Assembly: GCF_000430765.1 (NCBI RefSeq)
Contig: NZ_KE387242.1
Span: 124,001-188,000 of the forward strand
DNA: 64,000 nt
From: Peribacillus kribbensis DSM 17871
GTDB taxonomy: Bacteria; Bacillota; Bacilli; Bacillales; DSM-1321
Direction: 5' to 3'
Positions 52,930 through 61,820 of this stretch are shown here, in pieces. The notes beneath the pieces are model-generated. The model was given only the letters and a program-made list of their open reading frames with translations, was not told the DNA's origin and did no database searches. Numbering within the stretch: the stretch's first letter is position 1; every line of letters starts with the position of its first letter. Made by a program: the position numbers and the translations under genes.

Positions 52930-54246
52930 TTATTTAGACTGAGCTGCCAGCCACTCGAACAGAGTGGTGGTTTTCCCATTAATTACATCTGTTGGCTTGT
53001 TATTGTACACATAAATCCATGACCAGTGTCCAGGATATTGATAGGGGGTCCCATCAGCATTTTTGTATAATCCTGTTGTGTCGTGCACGTCATCGAATAA
53101 AGACATATGCACGTCAGCGGCGCCTGCTTGAAGATAACGTTGGTAAGTAGGTATGGTGTTGATAGCCGGCGGTAAGGTGGTATCATTCTTAGCCGCAATA
53201 AACCAGGTTGGAGTTTTGATCATATTTTTAATATCGCTATCACTAATCTTACTGTCGTTCAATCCTTCGCAAGTTGGGAATGCCGCAGCAAAATAGCCAG
53301 GGAAATCACGGGTGAGCAGCATGGTCATGTAACCGCCGTTTGAGTCGCCGCCAACATAAATCCTATTTGGATCTACATCTTTATGGTTGGCCACATAATC
53401 TTTTATCAAAGAAATGAGGGCGCTTTCATAAATGCTCGTTCCATCGGCTTTACCGGAAAATCCATTCATCCAAAAAGTAGGCGTTTGCGGAGCGAGTACG
53501 TAGGCACCGTCAAAGTACTCCTGTGTTTCTTTGGATGCAAACGAGTCAGCTTTGTTGGCAGAAATCGGTATAGTTGGATCCGTACCGCCTTCGCCGCCGC
53601 CGTGGAGCCAGATAATAAGCGGATTCTTATGGTTGTCCTGTTTTGGTGTAAAATCGGCATAGGTAAGGGTTGTATTACTGTAAGTGGCTTTTCCTGTTTG
53701 GAAATCATCGACCAATACGCGTGTCCCGCCTGCAAAAGAATTGACGGCAAGTCCTGAAACCGTTCCGGCAGGGGTAATAATGTCTTTTTGCTGGGTAATC
53801 GTATACTTATTGTCCGCCCATTCATTTAAACCGTTTGCGTAGTTCAACCCGGCACCCAAGGAGTCATTCGGGGCAATTTTTAACTCCAGCACCGCATATT
53901 GACCCATCTGCTGTGCCGGGTTTCCTTTTTTATCAGAAACGTAGGCCTTGGTCACGATGCGGTCGCCTTCTCCTAAGAACGGGTTGGTTAGACGGTTATC
54001 ATATCTTGCTACATGGACCTTAAAGGTATCCGGCTTGACAGAATCAACCGGAACGGGTCTTCCCAAATCCACAATGACTTTTGTCACAGCTGCCCCCCAA
54101 TCCTCAATTTCTGTAACCGTTTTGTAGGATGTGTGATGAACAGGCAGTTGTTTGGCGAATGCACCTGTACCGATTGACAAACTCAATAGAGCAGCCGAAC
54201 CCACTGTTACTGCTGATTTCATCCAATGCTTTTTCTTCAATGCCAT
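52930..54246 (-). CDS. Secreted esterase/prolyl-oligopeptidase-fold hydrolase
   Basis: A 438-residue protein with a Sec signal peptide (KKKHWMKSAVTVGSAALLSL to AFA). An N-terminal Ig-like beta domain of some 130 residues (TEIEDWGAAVTKVIVDLGRP) precedes an alpha/beta hydrolase. The hydrolase has oxyanion region IIWLHGGGEGG, nucleophile Ser in YVGGDSNGGYM, Asp in FIAAKNDTTLP and His in FDDVHDTTG. This domain order resembles secreted PHB-depolymerase-like and feruloyl-type esterases. Esterase activity is likely; substrate unknown. AGGAGGAAAAG precedes the ATG. It is a single gene. Confidence 0.9.
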   Translation of the reverse strand: MALKKKHWMKSAVTVGSAALLSLSIGTGAFAKQLPVHHTSYKTVTEIEDWGAAVTKVIVDLGRPVPVDSVKPDTFKVHVARYDNRLTNPFLGEGDRIVTKAYVSDKKGNPAQQMGQYAVLELKIAPNDSLGAGLNYANGLNEWADNKYTITQQKDIITPAGTVSGLAVNSFAGGTRVLVDDFQTGKATYSNTTLTYADFTPKQDNHKNPLIIWLHGGGEGGTDPTIPISANKADSFASKETQEYFDGAYVLAPQTPTFWMNGFSGKADGTSIYESALISLIKDYVANHKDVDPNRIYVGGDSNGGYMTMLLTRDFPGYFAAAFPTCEGLNDSKISDSDIKNMIKTPTWFIAAKNDTTLPPAINTIPTYQRYLQAGAADVHMSLFDDVHDTTGLYKNADGTPYQYPGHWSWIYVYNNKPTDVINGKTTTLFEWLAAQSK

Positions 54247-54779
54247 TTCTTTTCCTCCTGTCCAAAATAGTTAAAATATTCTGTAATCTATATGCAAGAA
54301 AAATATAACACACACATTAAAGCACATTAAAGCACTAAATTTTTGTGAGGAAAGGTAATTTATCACTTTACATAGGAAAATAAGACATGAATCTGCAAAT
54401 AACGCATAATCTTTCAAATGGGTGTAAGAACATCATTTCGATGGACTTTTGCTCACTAGCATTAGGGAAATAAAGGTTTTTTAAGCAGTTCTTAAGTAGT
54501 GATGGCCTGTTAGAAGTTATACATACTTCGACATTCGGGGAAGTGGATTTTTTAAAAAACAGCACTTAAGGACTAGCGGGCAGATGATTGTGTACTTTGT
54601 AAGCCATATTTTAAGCTGCCAGCATGTTTACAATCTAGTAATGGACAGGGAAGTGTATGATCAAAGAGGTTCGATCCATACAAAAAAACTTCCAAGTTCC
54701 AAAAAATGTACATATATGTTCTTTACAATGAGTAGGAAGCTTGATAGTATAGTTGATAATTTAAACCAAATATTGTAAT
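54247..54779. other. Intergenic region without recognisable gene
   Basis: This A/T-rich gap of 530 bp separates the esterase gene from the GlnRS T-box. Short frames exist on both strands (such as 54584-54778 plus and 54368-54565 minus), but none has a ribosome binding site or recognisable composition. The GlnRS promoter probably lies in 54700-54780. Confidence 0.4.
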
Positions 54780-55070
54780 GGCGATGAAGAGAAGAGTAGA
54801 TAACATTCATTCTTTACCAGAGAACTCCGGCTGCTGAAAAGGAGTAAGAATGATTTATTGAACCAAGGCTCTGAGCTCTCACAGGGGAACTTATTTTTAT
54901 AAGGGATCGTGTGACAGGTGCTCCTGTTATAGAGCTAGGGTATACGTATGGATGATTACCGTACCTGAAGAGGTTAATATGGAGACATATTAATAAACTG
55001 GGGTGGCACCGCGAATTCAAAATCTCGCCCCCAAGACGGAATAGTCTTGGGGGTGGGATTTTTTTATTGT
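54780..55070 (+). promoter_or_regulatory. T-box leader controlling the GlnRS gene
   Basis: It starts with the stem I GA-rich element (GATGAAGAGAAGAGTAGA), followed by the distal loop CAGAGA. The specifier region reads GAACCAAGGCTCTGAGC, in which CAA (54864-54866) is a glutamine codon. The hallmark T-box GGGTGGCACCGCG lies near 55001-55013. CCCCCAAGAC, GGAATA, GTCTTGGGGG and a T run form the terminator (55029-55070). Uncharged tRNA-Gln should pair with the specifier and favour antitermination. The specifier call rests on position relative to the conserved CTCTGAG and is an inference. Confidence 0.9.
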
Positions 55071-55110
55071 TTAAAAACCTAAAGAAAATCAACTATATGG
55101 AGGGATAAGG

Positions 55111-56790
55111 ATGGATGGAGAGAAAAAACAAGCGGTCAATTCTATTGAAAAACTTGTTGAGGAAGATATAAAAAATGGAACCTTTCACAGGACAGTCTGC
55201 ACAAGGTTTCCTCCAGAGCCGAACGGTTATCTTCATATAGGGAGTGCCTATGCGATTTATATGAATCATCGGATTGCGCAGCAATTTAATGGGACATTCA
55301 ATCTTCGCTTTGACGATACCAATCCTTTAAAAGAAGATAGCGAATATGTCCAAGCCATTATTGAAGATATGAATTGGTTAGGATATTTTCCTCATGATCG
55401 GGTTTTCTATGGCTCCGATTATTCGAACGAAATATTTAATGCAGCGATTCGTTTAATAAAAAAGGGCAAAGCGTATATTTGTGAATTATCTCCTGAAGAA
55501 ATCACGGAATACCGGGGGACGTTAACAGAACCGGGTAAAAACAGTCCTTACAGAAATAGACCTTCGGCGGAAAGCCTGGATTTGTTTCTTAGGATGAAAG
55601 AAGGTGAATTTCCAACAGGCTCGAAGGTATTGCGAGCTAAAATGGATATGAGTTCGCCCAATATGAATGAAAGGGATCCGATTCTTTACCGGATCATACA
55701 CGTAAACCATTATCGGACAGGTAATGACTGGTGCGTGTATCCTATGTATGATTTTGCCCACCCTCTGCAGGATGCGATTGAAGGGGTAACCCATTCTTTA
55801 TGCTCAATAGAGTTTAAAGATCATCGGCCGTTATATGAATGGGTGCTAACTGAACTAGAGGTAAAGGAACCTCCGAAACAAAGAGAATTTGGGAGACTGA
55901 ATATAACGGGTGCTGTCACAAGCAAACGATATTTGAGAGAGCTGGTAACAGAAAACCTGGTAGATGGATGGGACGACCCTAGATTACCGACATTAAAAGG
56001 CCTGAGAAGGAGGGGATTTACACCAGAAAGTATCCAAGCTTTTGTACGTGAAATCGGCTTTATCAAGCATCAGAGTATAGTGGACTTTACGCTGCTAGAA
56101 AGTATACTCCGTAATCAACTAAAAACAAAAGTGAACAGTGTAATGGCTGTTTTGCTTCCCCTTAAAGTTACCATAACCAATTATGAAGAGACAAAGACCG
56201 AACCATTATCGATTGAAAACAACAAAGAAAATCCTGATTTAGGAAGCAGGGAGGTCCCCTTTTCAAAAGTGATTTATATTGAACGAGATGACTTTATGGA
56301 GGTGCCTGTAAAAGGGTATAAGCGATTATCGCTGCATTCGGAAGTCAGATTAAAAGGTGCTTACATCATCAAATGCAATAAGGTTATTAAAGATGAGGTG
56401 ACAGGAGAGGTAATCGAACTTCTTTGTACATATGATCCCATCACTAAAAGCGGGACAGGTTTCACAGGCAGGAAGGTAAAGGGGATCATTCATTGGGTTT
56501 CAGCAGCAGATTGTCTTTCTGTCGACGTACATGTATTCAATCCATTAGTTGAAAATGAAGAGCTTTTAAAGGATCCAGAAAAAACGTGGAAAGAGAAGAT
56601 TAATCCAAATTCGAAAATTGTGCTGAAGAGCTGCAAGGTAGAATCGAGTATTAGTCGTGTTAAAGTTGAGGATCGGCTGCAATTTTTCCGGCACGGTTAT
56701 TTTTTTCTAGATAAACACGCAGCCAGCGACAAGTTGATTTTCAATAGAATTGTTTCACTGAAGGATTCATGGAAAGGGAAAATGAAGTGA
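55111..56790 (+). CDS. glnS: Glutaminyl-tRNA synthetase (divergent form)
   Basis: A class I synthetase of 559 residues. FPPEPNGYLHIGSA is the HIGH motif in the variant HIGS. LRFDDTNPLKEDSEYVQAII, YPMYDFAHPLQDAIEGVTHS and CSIEFKDHRPLYEWVL are diagnostic of GlnRS rather than GluRS. The KMSKS position reads AVTSKRYLREL, where other GlnRS have VMSKR. The C-terminal anticodon-binding beta barrels follow (ERDDFMEVPVKGYKRLSLHS). Most Bacillota lack GlnRS and make Gln-tRNA with GluRS plus GatCAB, so its presence behind a T-box is notable. Altered HIGH and MSK residues suggest a paralogue or acquired form. AGGGATAAGG precedes the ATG. Confidence 0.88.
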   Translation: MDGEKKQAVNSIEKLVEEDIKNGTFHRTVCTRFPPEPNGYLHIGSAYAIYMNHRIAQQFNGTFNLRFDDTNPLKEDSEYVQAIIEDMNWLGYFPHDRVFYGSDYSNEIFNAAIRLIKKGKAYICELSPEEITEYRGTLTEPGKNSPYRNRPSAESLDLFLRMKEGEFPTGSKVLRAKMDMSSPNMNERDPILYRIIHVNHYRTGNDWCVYPMYDFAHPLQDAIEGVTHSLCSIEFKDHRPLYEWVLTELEVKEPPKQREFGRLNITGAVTSKRYLRELVTENLVDGWDDPRLPTLKGLRRRGFTPESIQAFVREIGFIKHQSIVDFTLLESILRNQLKTKVNSVMAVLLPLKVTITNYEETKTEPLSIENNKENPDLGSREVPFSKVIYIERDDFMEVPVKGYKRLSLHSEVRLKGAYIIKCNKVIKDEVTGEVIELLCTYDPITKSGTGFTGRKVKGIIHWVSAADCLSVDVHVFNPLVENEELLKDPEKTWKEKINPNSKIVLKSCKVESSISRVKVEDRLQFFRHGYFFLDKHAASDKLIFNRIVSLKDSWKGKMK

Positions 56791-56797
56791 ACAAAAA

Positions 56798-56827
56798 AAC
56801 AATAGGATGCCGCAGCATCCTATTGTT
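56798..56827. terminator. Bidirectional terminator between the GlnRS and AsnRS genes
   Basis: Perfect 13-bp arms AACAATAGGATGC and GCATCCTATTGTT around CGCA-type loop, with A and T runs on both sides for the convergent genes. Confidence 0.88.
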
Positions 56828-56847
56828 CACTTATTACATCTATAGAA

Positions 56848-58239
56848 TTAAAAATCTGCATTTCCTGGTGTACGAGGGAATGGGATTACGTCGCGGATGT
56901 TCTTCATTCCGGTTAAATACATAACGAGTCGTTCAAAACCAATTCCATATCCGGAATGCTTGGTGCCGCCGAATTTTCTAAGCTCGAGATACCACCAATA
57001 ATCTTCTTCGGGCATCCCAAGTTCTTTGATTCGATCAATCAGAACGTCTTCTCTTTCCTCACGCTGGCTGCCTCCGATTAACTCGCCGATTCCTGGAACC
57101 AAAAGGTCAGTCGCAGCAACGGTCCTGCCATCCTCATTCGCTCTCATATAAAATGCCTTAATTTCTTTTGGATAATCCGTTACATAAACAGGACGCTTGT
57201 AAATTTCCTCGCTAAGGTAACGTTCATGTTCCGTCTGCAGGTCGGTTCCCCACTCAACAGGGTAGTCAAATTCCTTGCCGGAGTTCTTTAATAATTCTAC
57301 AGCTTCGGTATACGTTACTCTTCCGAAATCGGATTCCAAAGCATTCGTCAAACGGTCAATAAGGGTTTTATCAATAAAGCTATTGAAGAAGGCCATTTCT
57401 TCAGGTGCCTGTTCAAACACGTAATTTATGACATACTTGACCATTTCTTCTCCAAGGTCCATGATGTCCGGCAATTCTGCAAATGCGACTTCCGGCTCGA
57501 CCATCCAGAATTCTGCCGCATGCCGTGCGGTATTGGAGTTTTCTGCTCTAAAGGTCGGACCAAAGGTATACACGTTACGGAAAGCAAGCGCAAAGCTTTC
57601 TGCATTTAATTGGCCGCTTACGGTTAAGTTGGTTTCTTTGCCGAAGAAATCTGCACTTTCATCCACTTTTCCTTCTTGAGTTTTTGGAAGCTGGTTCAAG
57701 TCCATGGATGTGACACGGAACATTTCACCGGCACCTTCCGTATCGCTTCCGGTAATGATTGGTGTATGTACATACACAAATCCTTTTTCCTGAAAGAATT
57801 GGTGAAGAGCAAAAGATGCAAGAGATCTTACTCTGAAAACGGCTGAAAAGGTATTCGCTCTTGGACGTAAATGTGAGATGGTTCGTAAATATTCAAGAGA
57901 ATGTCTCTTTTTTTGTAATGGATAATCGGTATGAGATAATCCTTCAATCACAATTTTGGTCGCTTTGATTTCAAAAGGCTGTTTCATTTCAGGAGTCGGA
58001 ACGAATTCACCTTCAACCAGAACAGAAGAGCTGATCGGCAGCTTTGTGATTTCTTTGAAGTTCTCAAGAGTATCCTCAAAAACCACTTGTACACTCTTGA
58101 AGAATGTTCCATCATTCAGCTCCATAAAGCCAATGGTTTTGGAATCGCGCAGAGTGCGGATCCAGCCTGAAAGCTGAACGGTCTGATCTTTGAACTTGTC
58201 TTGATTTCTGTATAAGTCTTTTACTACAGTTTTAATCAT
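56848..58239 (-). CDS. asnS: Asparaginyl-tRNA synthetase
   Basis: A class IIb synthetase of 463 residues. The N-terminal OB-fold anticodon domain reads [20 protein letters not shown]. Motif 2 region is [20 protein letters not shown], and motif 3 is [16 protein letters not shown] with [16 protein letters not shown] at the end, typical of AsnRS. It charges tRNA-Asn directly. It is preceded by a T-box with an AAC (Asn) specifier and is convergent with the GlnRS gene, so both amide-specific synthetases sit side by side. GGAGGC is close before the ATG. Confidence 0.95.
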   Translation of the reverse strand: MIKTVVKDLYRNQDKFKDQTVQLSGWIRTLRDSKTIGFMELNDGTFFKSVQVVFEDTLENFKEITKLPISSSVLVEGEFVPTPEMKQPFEIKATKIVIEGLSHTDYPLQKKRHSLEYLRTISHLRPRANTFSAVFRVRSLASFALHQFFQEKGFVYVHTPIITGSDTEGAGEMFRVTSMDLNQLPKTQEGKVDESADFFGKETNLTVSGQLNAESFALAFRNVYTFGPTFRAENSNTARHAAEFWMVEPEVAFAELPDIMDLGEEMVKYVINYVFEQAPEEMAFFNSFIDKTLIDRLTNALESDFGRVTYTEAVELLKNSGKEFDYPVEWGTDLQTEHERYLSEEIYKRPVYVTDYPKEIKAFYMRANEDGRTVAATDLLVPGIGELIGGSQREEREDVLIDRIKELGMPEEDYWWYLELRKFGGTKHSGYGIGFERLVMYLTGMKNIRDVIPFPRTPGNADF

Positions 58240-58261
58240 AAATAGCCTCCAAAGGGAATGT

Positions 58262-58527
58262 TATTGCAATAAAAAAGCCTTCTATCCCCAAAAAAGGGAC
58301 GAAAGGCTAACTTCCGCGGTACCACCCAAATTGTCATACTATGACCAGCTTAACGATTGCTTACCCCAGTCAATAACGTCCTGGCAACGTCTAAGCCTAC
58401 TTAAGGGATCCCATTTCGGTTAGAACTCAAAGGTGTTCTTCATTCATGCTTCATCGCCAGGCTTCCACCAGCCCCGGCTCGCTATCGAATATAGCAAAAA
58501 CTACTTTCCTCATCATCGTTTTAAAAA
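58262..58527 (-). promoter_or_regulatory. T-box leader controlling asnS
   Basis: Reading the minus strand: GA motif (GATGATGAGGAAAGTAG) near the start, then GAAGAACACCTTTGAGT, in which AAC (58437-58435) is an asparagine codon in the specifier position. The T-box TGGGTGGTACCGCGG follows at about 58329-58315. A terminator made of GCCTTTCGTCCC and GGGGATAGAAGGC is followed by TTTTTT. Uncharged tRNA-Asn should induce asnS. Confidence 0.93.
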
Positions 58528-58651
58528 TATGTAGTTTATAAAGTAATTTTCATTGTAATAATTTATCATAAAACCTGTTCTTTTGTCTAGCAGGCCATCA
58601 TCATTTTTATTTTACAAGTGAAAAATCCAAAGGCTTTCTCTACCCATTTTA

Positions 58652-58689
58652 GATATAACCAATTATAATTAGTTATAACTAATTATAAT
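58652..58689 (+). promoter_or_regulatory. 28-bp perfect palindrome upstream of modA
   Basis: ATTATAATTAGTTA (58662-58675) is followed directly by its reverse complement to 58689. The right part (GTTATAACTAATTATAAT, 58672-58689) is also repeated directly at 58652-58669 (GATATAACCAATTATAAT), 20 bp upstream. This suggests a dimeric repressor or molybdate regulator operator covering the promoter or 5' leader of modAB. Confidence 0.7.
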
Positions 58690-58711
58690 GAATGTGAAAG
58701 GGGAGGGATTG

Positions 58712-59521
58712 ATGAAGAAATCCACTCTTTTCTGTTTGACGATGATGCTATTCGTATTAGCCTTATCCGGATGTTCCACGAAAGAACAATCGAACCAAAC
58801 AGAAGATAAGAAGAAGGCGGATTCTGATAAGAAAGTGGAATTAACCATTTCAGCAGCTGCAAGCCTCCAGGATGCCTTAACCGATATTAAAGGAAAGTTT
58901 GAAAAGGAACATCCTGCTATCACTCTGAATTATAATTTTGGAGCTTCTGGGGCGCTTCAGCAGCAAATATCCCAGGGAGCGCCTGTTGATTTGTTCTTTT
59001 CTGCTGCTGAAGATAAGTTTCAAAAGTTGGTTCAAGATGGACTGATTGAGAAGAAGAACGGAAAAGATTTAATAGGGAACGATCTTGTCCTGGTCGTACC
59101 GAAACATTCCACTAAAGGAATTAAAACCTTTGAGGACCTTGAAAAAGCGGATAAGATCGCACTGGGTACCCCTGAATCTGTCCCTGCCGGCCAATATGGG
59201 AAGCAGACATTAGATCAATTGCATGTTTGGAAGTCCATTGAAGGAAAAGTGGTATATGGAAAAGATGTACGCCAGGTGCTTACATATGTAGAGACCAACA
59301 ATGTGGACGCAGGAATTGTCTACAAAACGGATGCATTGGCATCCCAAAGAGTTAAAATTGCAGCCGCTGCCGCGGACAACACACACGATCCGATTATCTA
59401 TCCAGCAGGTGTGATCAAGGCCACTACCCATCCTAAAGAAGCCCAGCTATTCTTCGACTATCTTCAAAAGGACCCCTCCATGAAGACGCTAGAAAAGTAT
59501 GGGTTTAAGAAAATCCAATAG
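58712..59521 (+). CDS. modA: Molybdate ABC transporter, substrate-binding lipoprotein
   Basis: A 269-residue lipoprotein with signal LFCLTMMLFVLALSG and lipobox LSGC. ELTISAAASLQDALTDIKGK and ITLNYNFGASGALQQQISQG are diagnostic for ModA, as are APVDLFFSAAEDKFQKL and VPAGQYGKQTLDQL. It binds molybdate or tungstate outside the cell. ATG 58712 follows GGGGAGGGATTG; an in-frame ATG at 58688 overlaps the upstream palindrome. It precedes modB by six bases. Confidence 0.93.
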   Translation: MKKSTLFCLTMMLFVLALSGCSTKEQSNQTEDKKKADSDKKVELTISAAASLQDALTDIKGKFEKEHPAITLNYNFGASGALQQQISQGAPVDLFFSAAEDKFQKLVQDGLIEKKNGKDLIGNDLVLVVPKHSTKGIKTFEDLEKADKIALGTPESVPAGQYGKQTLDQLHVWKSIEGKVVYGKDVRQVLTYVETNNVDAGIVYKTDALASQRVKIAAAAADNTHDPIIYPAGVIKATTHPKEAQLFFDYLQKDPSMKTLEKYGFKKIQ

Positions 59522-59527
59522 TGAAAA

Positions 59528-60184
59528 ATGGATAATAACTTTTGGACTCCTATTGATCTATCCATTGAGGTTGCGCTTGTATCGATACTATGGGTATTGA
59601 TTTTCGGTGTGTTTTTTGGAAAAGTAATGGCGGATATGAAATTCAAAGGAAAGGTATTTATTGAAACCCTTTTTCTTTTACCATTAGTGCTGCCTCCCAC
59701 TGTTGTCGGTTTCTTGTTAATTATCTTATTTGGAAGGAATAGTCCGATAGGATCCTGGATTGAGTGGATCTTTAAACAGCCTTTGATGTTTACTTGGTGG
59801 GCGGCTGTTATAGCTTCCGCGGTTGTTGCGTTTCCCCTTATGTACCAATCTGCACGGACAGGATTCGAAGCAGTGGATCAGGATATTGAAGATGCAGCAC
59901 GTGTGGACGGGGCAAATGAATTCAAAGTATTCGTATTCATTTCCATTCCTCTTGCTTTTAGAGCGATTATTTCAGGTGCAATCTTAAGCTTTGCCCGAGC
60001 TTTGGGTGAGTTTGGAGCCACACTCATGTTCGCAGGAAATATTCCCGGGAAAACCCAGACGATACCGACAGCCATTTATATGGCCATTGATACAGGCAAT
60101 ATGGAATTGGCGTGGCTATGGGTGATCAGTATAATCATCATTTCCTTTTTGATGTTAGTGTCTGTACATTTTATTCGATCTTGA
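59528..60184 (+). CDS. modB: Molybdate ABC transporter, permease
   Basis: A 218-residue permease with five segments. LLPLVLPPTVVGFLLIILFG is the characteristic ModB stretch. The EAA loop reads IEDAARVDGANEFKVFVFIS, and FARALGEFGATLMFAGNIPG is also diagnostic. The ribosome binding site is weak, so translation probably depends on modA. No modC ATPase follows; a terminator comes after 130 bp. B. subtilis yvgL-yvgM likewise lacks an adjacent ATPase, so the subunit is presumably encoded elsewhere. Confidence 0.92.
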   Translation: MDNNFWTPIDLSIEVALVSILWVLIFGVFFGKVMADMKFKGKVFIETLFLLPLVLPPTVVGFLLIILFGRNSPIGSWIEWIFKQPLMFTWWAAVIASAVVAFPLMYQSARTGFEAVDQDIEDAARVDGANEFKVFVFISIPLAFRAIISGAILSFARALGEFGATLMFAGNIPGKTQTIPTAIYMAIDTGNMELAWLWVISIIIISFLMLVSVHFIRS

Positions 60185-60312
60185 TTCATGTGAATTTCTT
60201 AAGCATTCCTTATATAGTAAGTAGTTCCATAAACGTGGAGAAAAACTTTAATCGTAAAGCAAATAACAGCCGATTTCGTAACATAAAAGGTAATAACAAT
60301 TAAATAGCATAC

Positions 60313-60355
60313 AAAAAGCTTGAGGGGATTTTTACAACCCTCAGGCTTTTTTTTC
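60313..60355 (+). terminator. Terminator of modAB
   Basis: AAAAAGC-TGAGGG and CCCTCA-GGCTTTTTTTT around a loop of about 11 bases. Confidence 0.82.
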
Positions 60356-60663
60356 TTTAACTTAATCACTTCTTAAATTAAAATCCAAATTGTCTCTATC
60401 CATCCTATATACCTCAACCCATAGATTTACTGATTTTTCTTAGTAAATTATCCAGCGGCTGGATAAATGAATTAACTGTAGTTTACAATACAGTGTTATA
60501 AAATTCTTGAAGTTTCTCAAACGGGAAAGACATACCAAACAACAAGTGAAAAAAGCACAGAGGATTCAGCTGTCAGGAAATAAAAAAACCAGGCTCTGCT
60601 GTCAGGTGAGCCTGATTCTGTGAATGGACTTTGGCCGGGAGTTATATGGTATGGGGACACTGC
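60356..60663. other. Intergenic region with minus-strand terminator
   Basis: It contains a minus-strand terminator at 60582-60617 (AATCAGGCTC and GAGCCTGGTT followed by seven T residues) for the MEDS gene. The remaining part shows no gene or known element. Confidence 0.6.
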
Positions 60664-61203
60664 TTACTCTTTCTCAGATATAAGATAGTTGTGGCAGTCT
60701 AGAAGGCCTTCCATAAATTCTATGCTGACGCGAGTTGAATCATAGGCGCAAACAGATAGAAGATTGGTTTCGCTGACGATTTTATCCGCCTCATTTTCAG
60801 AAGCCAATAATGTTCCGCTGATTTCCCGCTCATCCCGCCATTCTACATGAGCCCAGCTTCGGAGAACGGCATCTTGTACTGGATCACCTTCCGTGAACTT
60901 TAGGAAATAATCAAAAATCGAATTAATTCTAAAATCCCCTTTTGCATAGTAGAAGTCATAATTATTGATGAACATCACTTTTTCAAGGCTGTTTGCTTTC
61001 ACCGACATGGTGAGCCTTTTTTTGATTAACGGAGTTATTCGGTCATTTTCTACTATGATCGAATATTCATTTTGTTTTAGACCGGAAAGGATAAAATCCA
61101 CTACATTTGAAATATATTTCTCCAGACTCTCGTAAAAGTATAAGACATGGCCCTTAGTTAGATTTTTCGTTCCAATCACTTCTATTACCTGAGTACTTTC
61201 CAA
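60664..61203 (-). CDS. MEDS-domain (DcmR-type sensory) protein
   Basis: A 179-residue single-domain protein. The N-terminal GHVLYFYESLEKYISNVVDF and ENDRITPLIKKRLTM, and the C-terminal ETNLLSVCAYDSTRVS, match the pattern of MEDS domains (RecA-like sensory fold, without an intact Walker motif). It has no output domain, so it may act by protein contact, as the Bacillus sporulation-associated MEDS proteins are thought to. AGGTGGACATTTG precedes the ATG. Single gene. Confidence 0.72.
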   Translation of the reverse strand: MESTQVIEVIGTKNLTKGHVLYFYESLEKYISNVVDFILSGLKQNEYSIIVENDRITPLIKKRLTMSVKANSLEKVMFINNYDFYYAKGDFRINSIFDYFLKFTEGDPVQDAVLRSWAHVEWRDEREISGTLLASENEADKIVSETNLLSVCAYDSTRVSIEFMEGLLDCHNYLISEKE

Positions 61204-61485
61204 ATGTCCACCTCATTGAATGATTCAATTTGTATCTAAAGTTTACCATATAAGGGTAGGAAAAAGGCGTTCTCCGTAAAAGTTCTCTGCATGCATCCAA
61301 TAATCATCCTAAAGGACTACTATCGCTGTGCGTAATGTTTCACATAAAGGACAGCTGATTATGCAGAAGGATAGTGGTAGGAAATGGTGAATATATATGA
61401 ATGAACAGAACTCGCATGAAGGGTAGAAGTAGGATTTGTGATACTATAAACAACTGAATTAAAAATGAGTAAGGAGAGATCCGGA

Positions 61486-61605
61486 ATGAGTTCTTCCGTA
61501 CTGAGTTTTCAGGAGATGGAAAAAGAACAGCTTATGCTCGTTGGCGGAAAAGCAATGAATTTGGGTGAGGTAGCGATTGTGGCTTGTCATATTAAGCTTA
61601 AATGA
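61486..61605 (+). pseudogene. 5' remnant of a phosphoenolpyruvate synthase-type gene
   Basis: ATG 61486 after AAGGAGAGATCCGGA opens a 39-codon frame. MSSSVLSFQEMEKEQLMLVG and GKAMNLGEVAI match the N-terminus of PEP synthase/rifampin phosphotransferase proteins (usually SFQEIDKTxLxLVGGKGANLGEL). The homology stops at once and the frame ends, so more than 800 residues are missing. The start signal is intact, so a short peptide may still be made. Confidence 0.7.
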
Positions 61606-61820
61606 ATAAGGAAAGAAAATGGGAAGCAGTCATAGGGCTGGTTTTTTTTGCGATTTTTATAGGATGATAAGGAAAAGTAGGATGGATCTGCTTCGGAACG
61701 GGTTTTATGCTGTATTGCGATAAAGGAAAAAGAGTTCATTACCATTGATATATTTAAATATTGTGTGATAATTAAGAAAAGTATAAAAATATATAGTGTG
61801 AAAAACAGGAGGAAGCGCTT

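Noticed and set aside
54584-54778. 64-codon plus-strand frame upstream of the GlnRS T-box
   Set aside because: No ribosome binding site and no recognisable motif; it lies where the promoter is expected.
54814-55092. 92-codon minus-strand frame before the GlnRS gene
   Set aside because: It overlaps the whole T-box and its terminator. The RNA structure explains the sequence.
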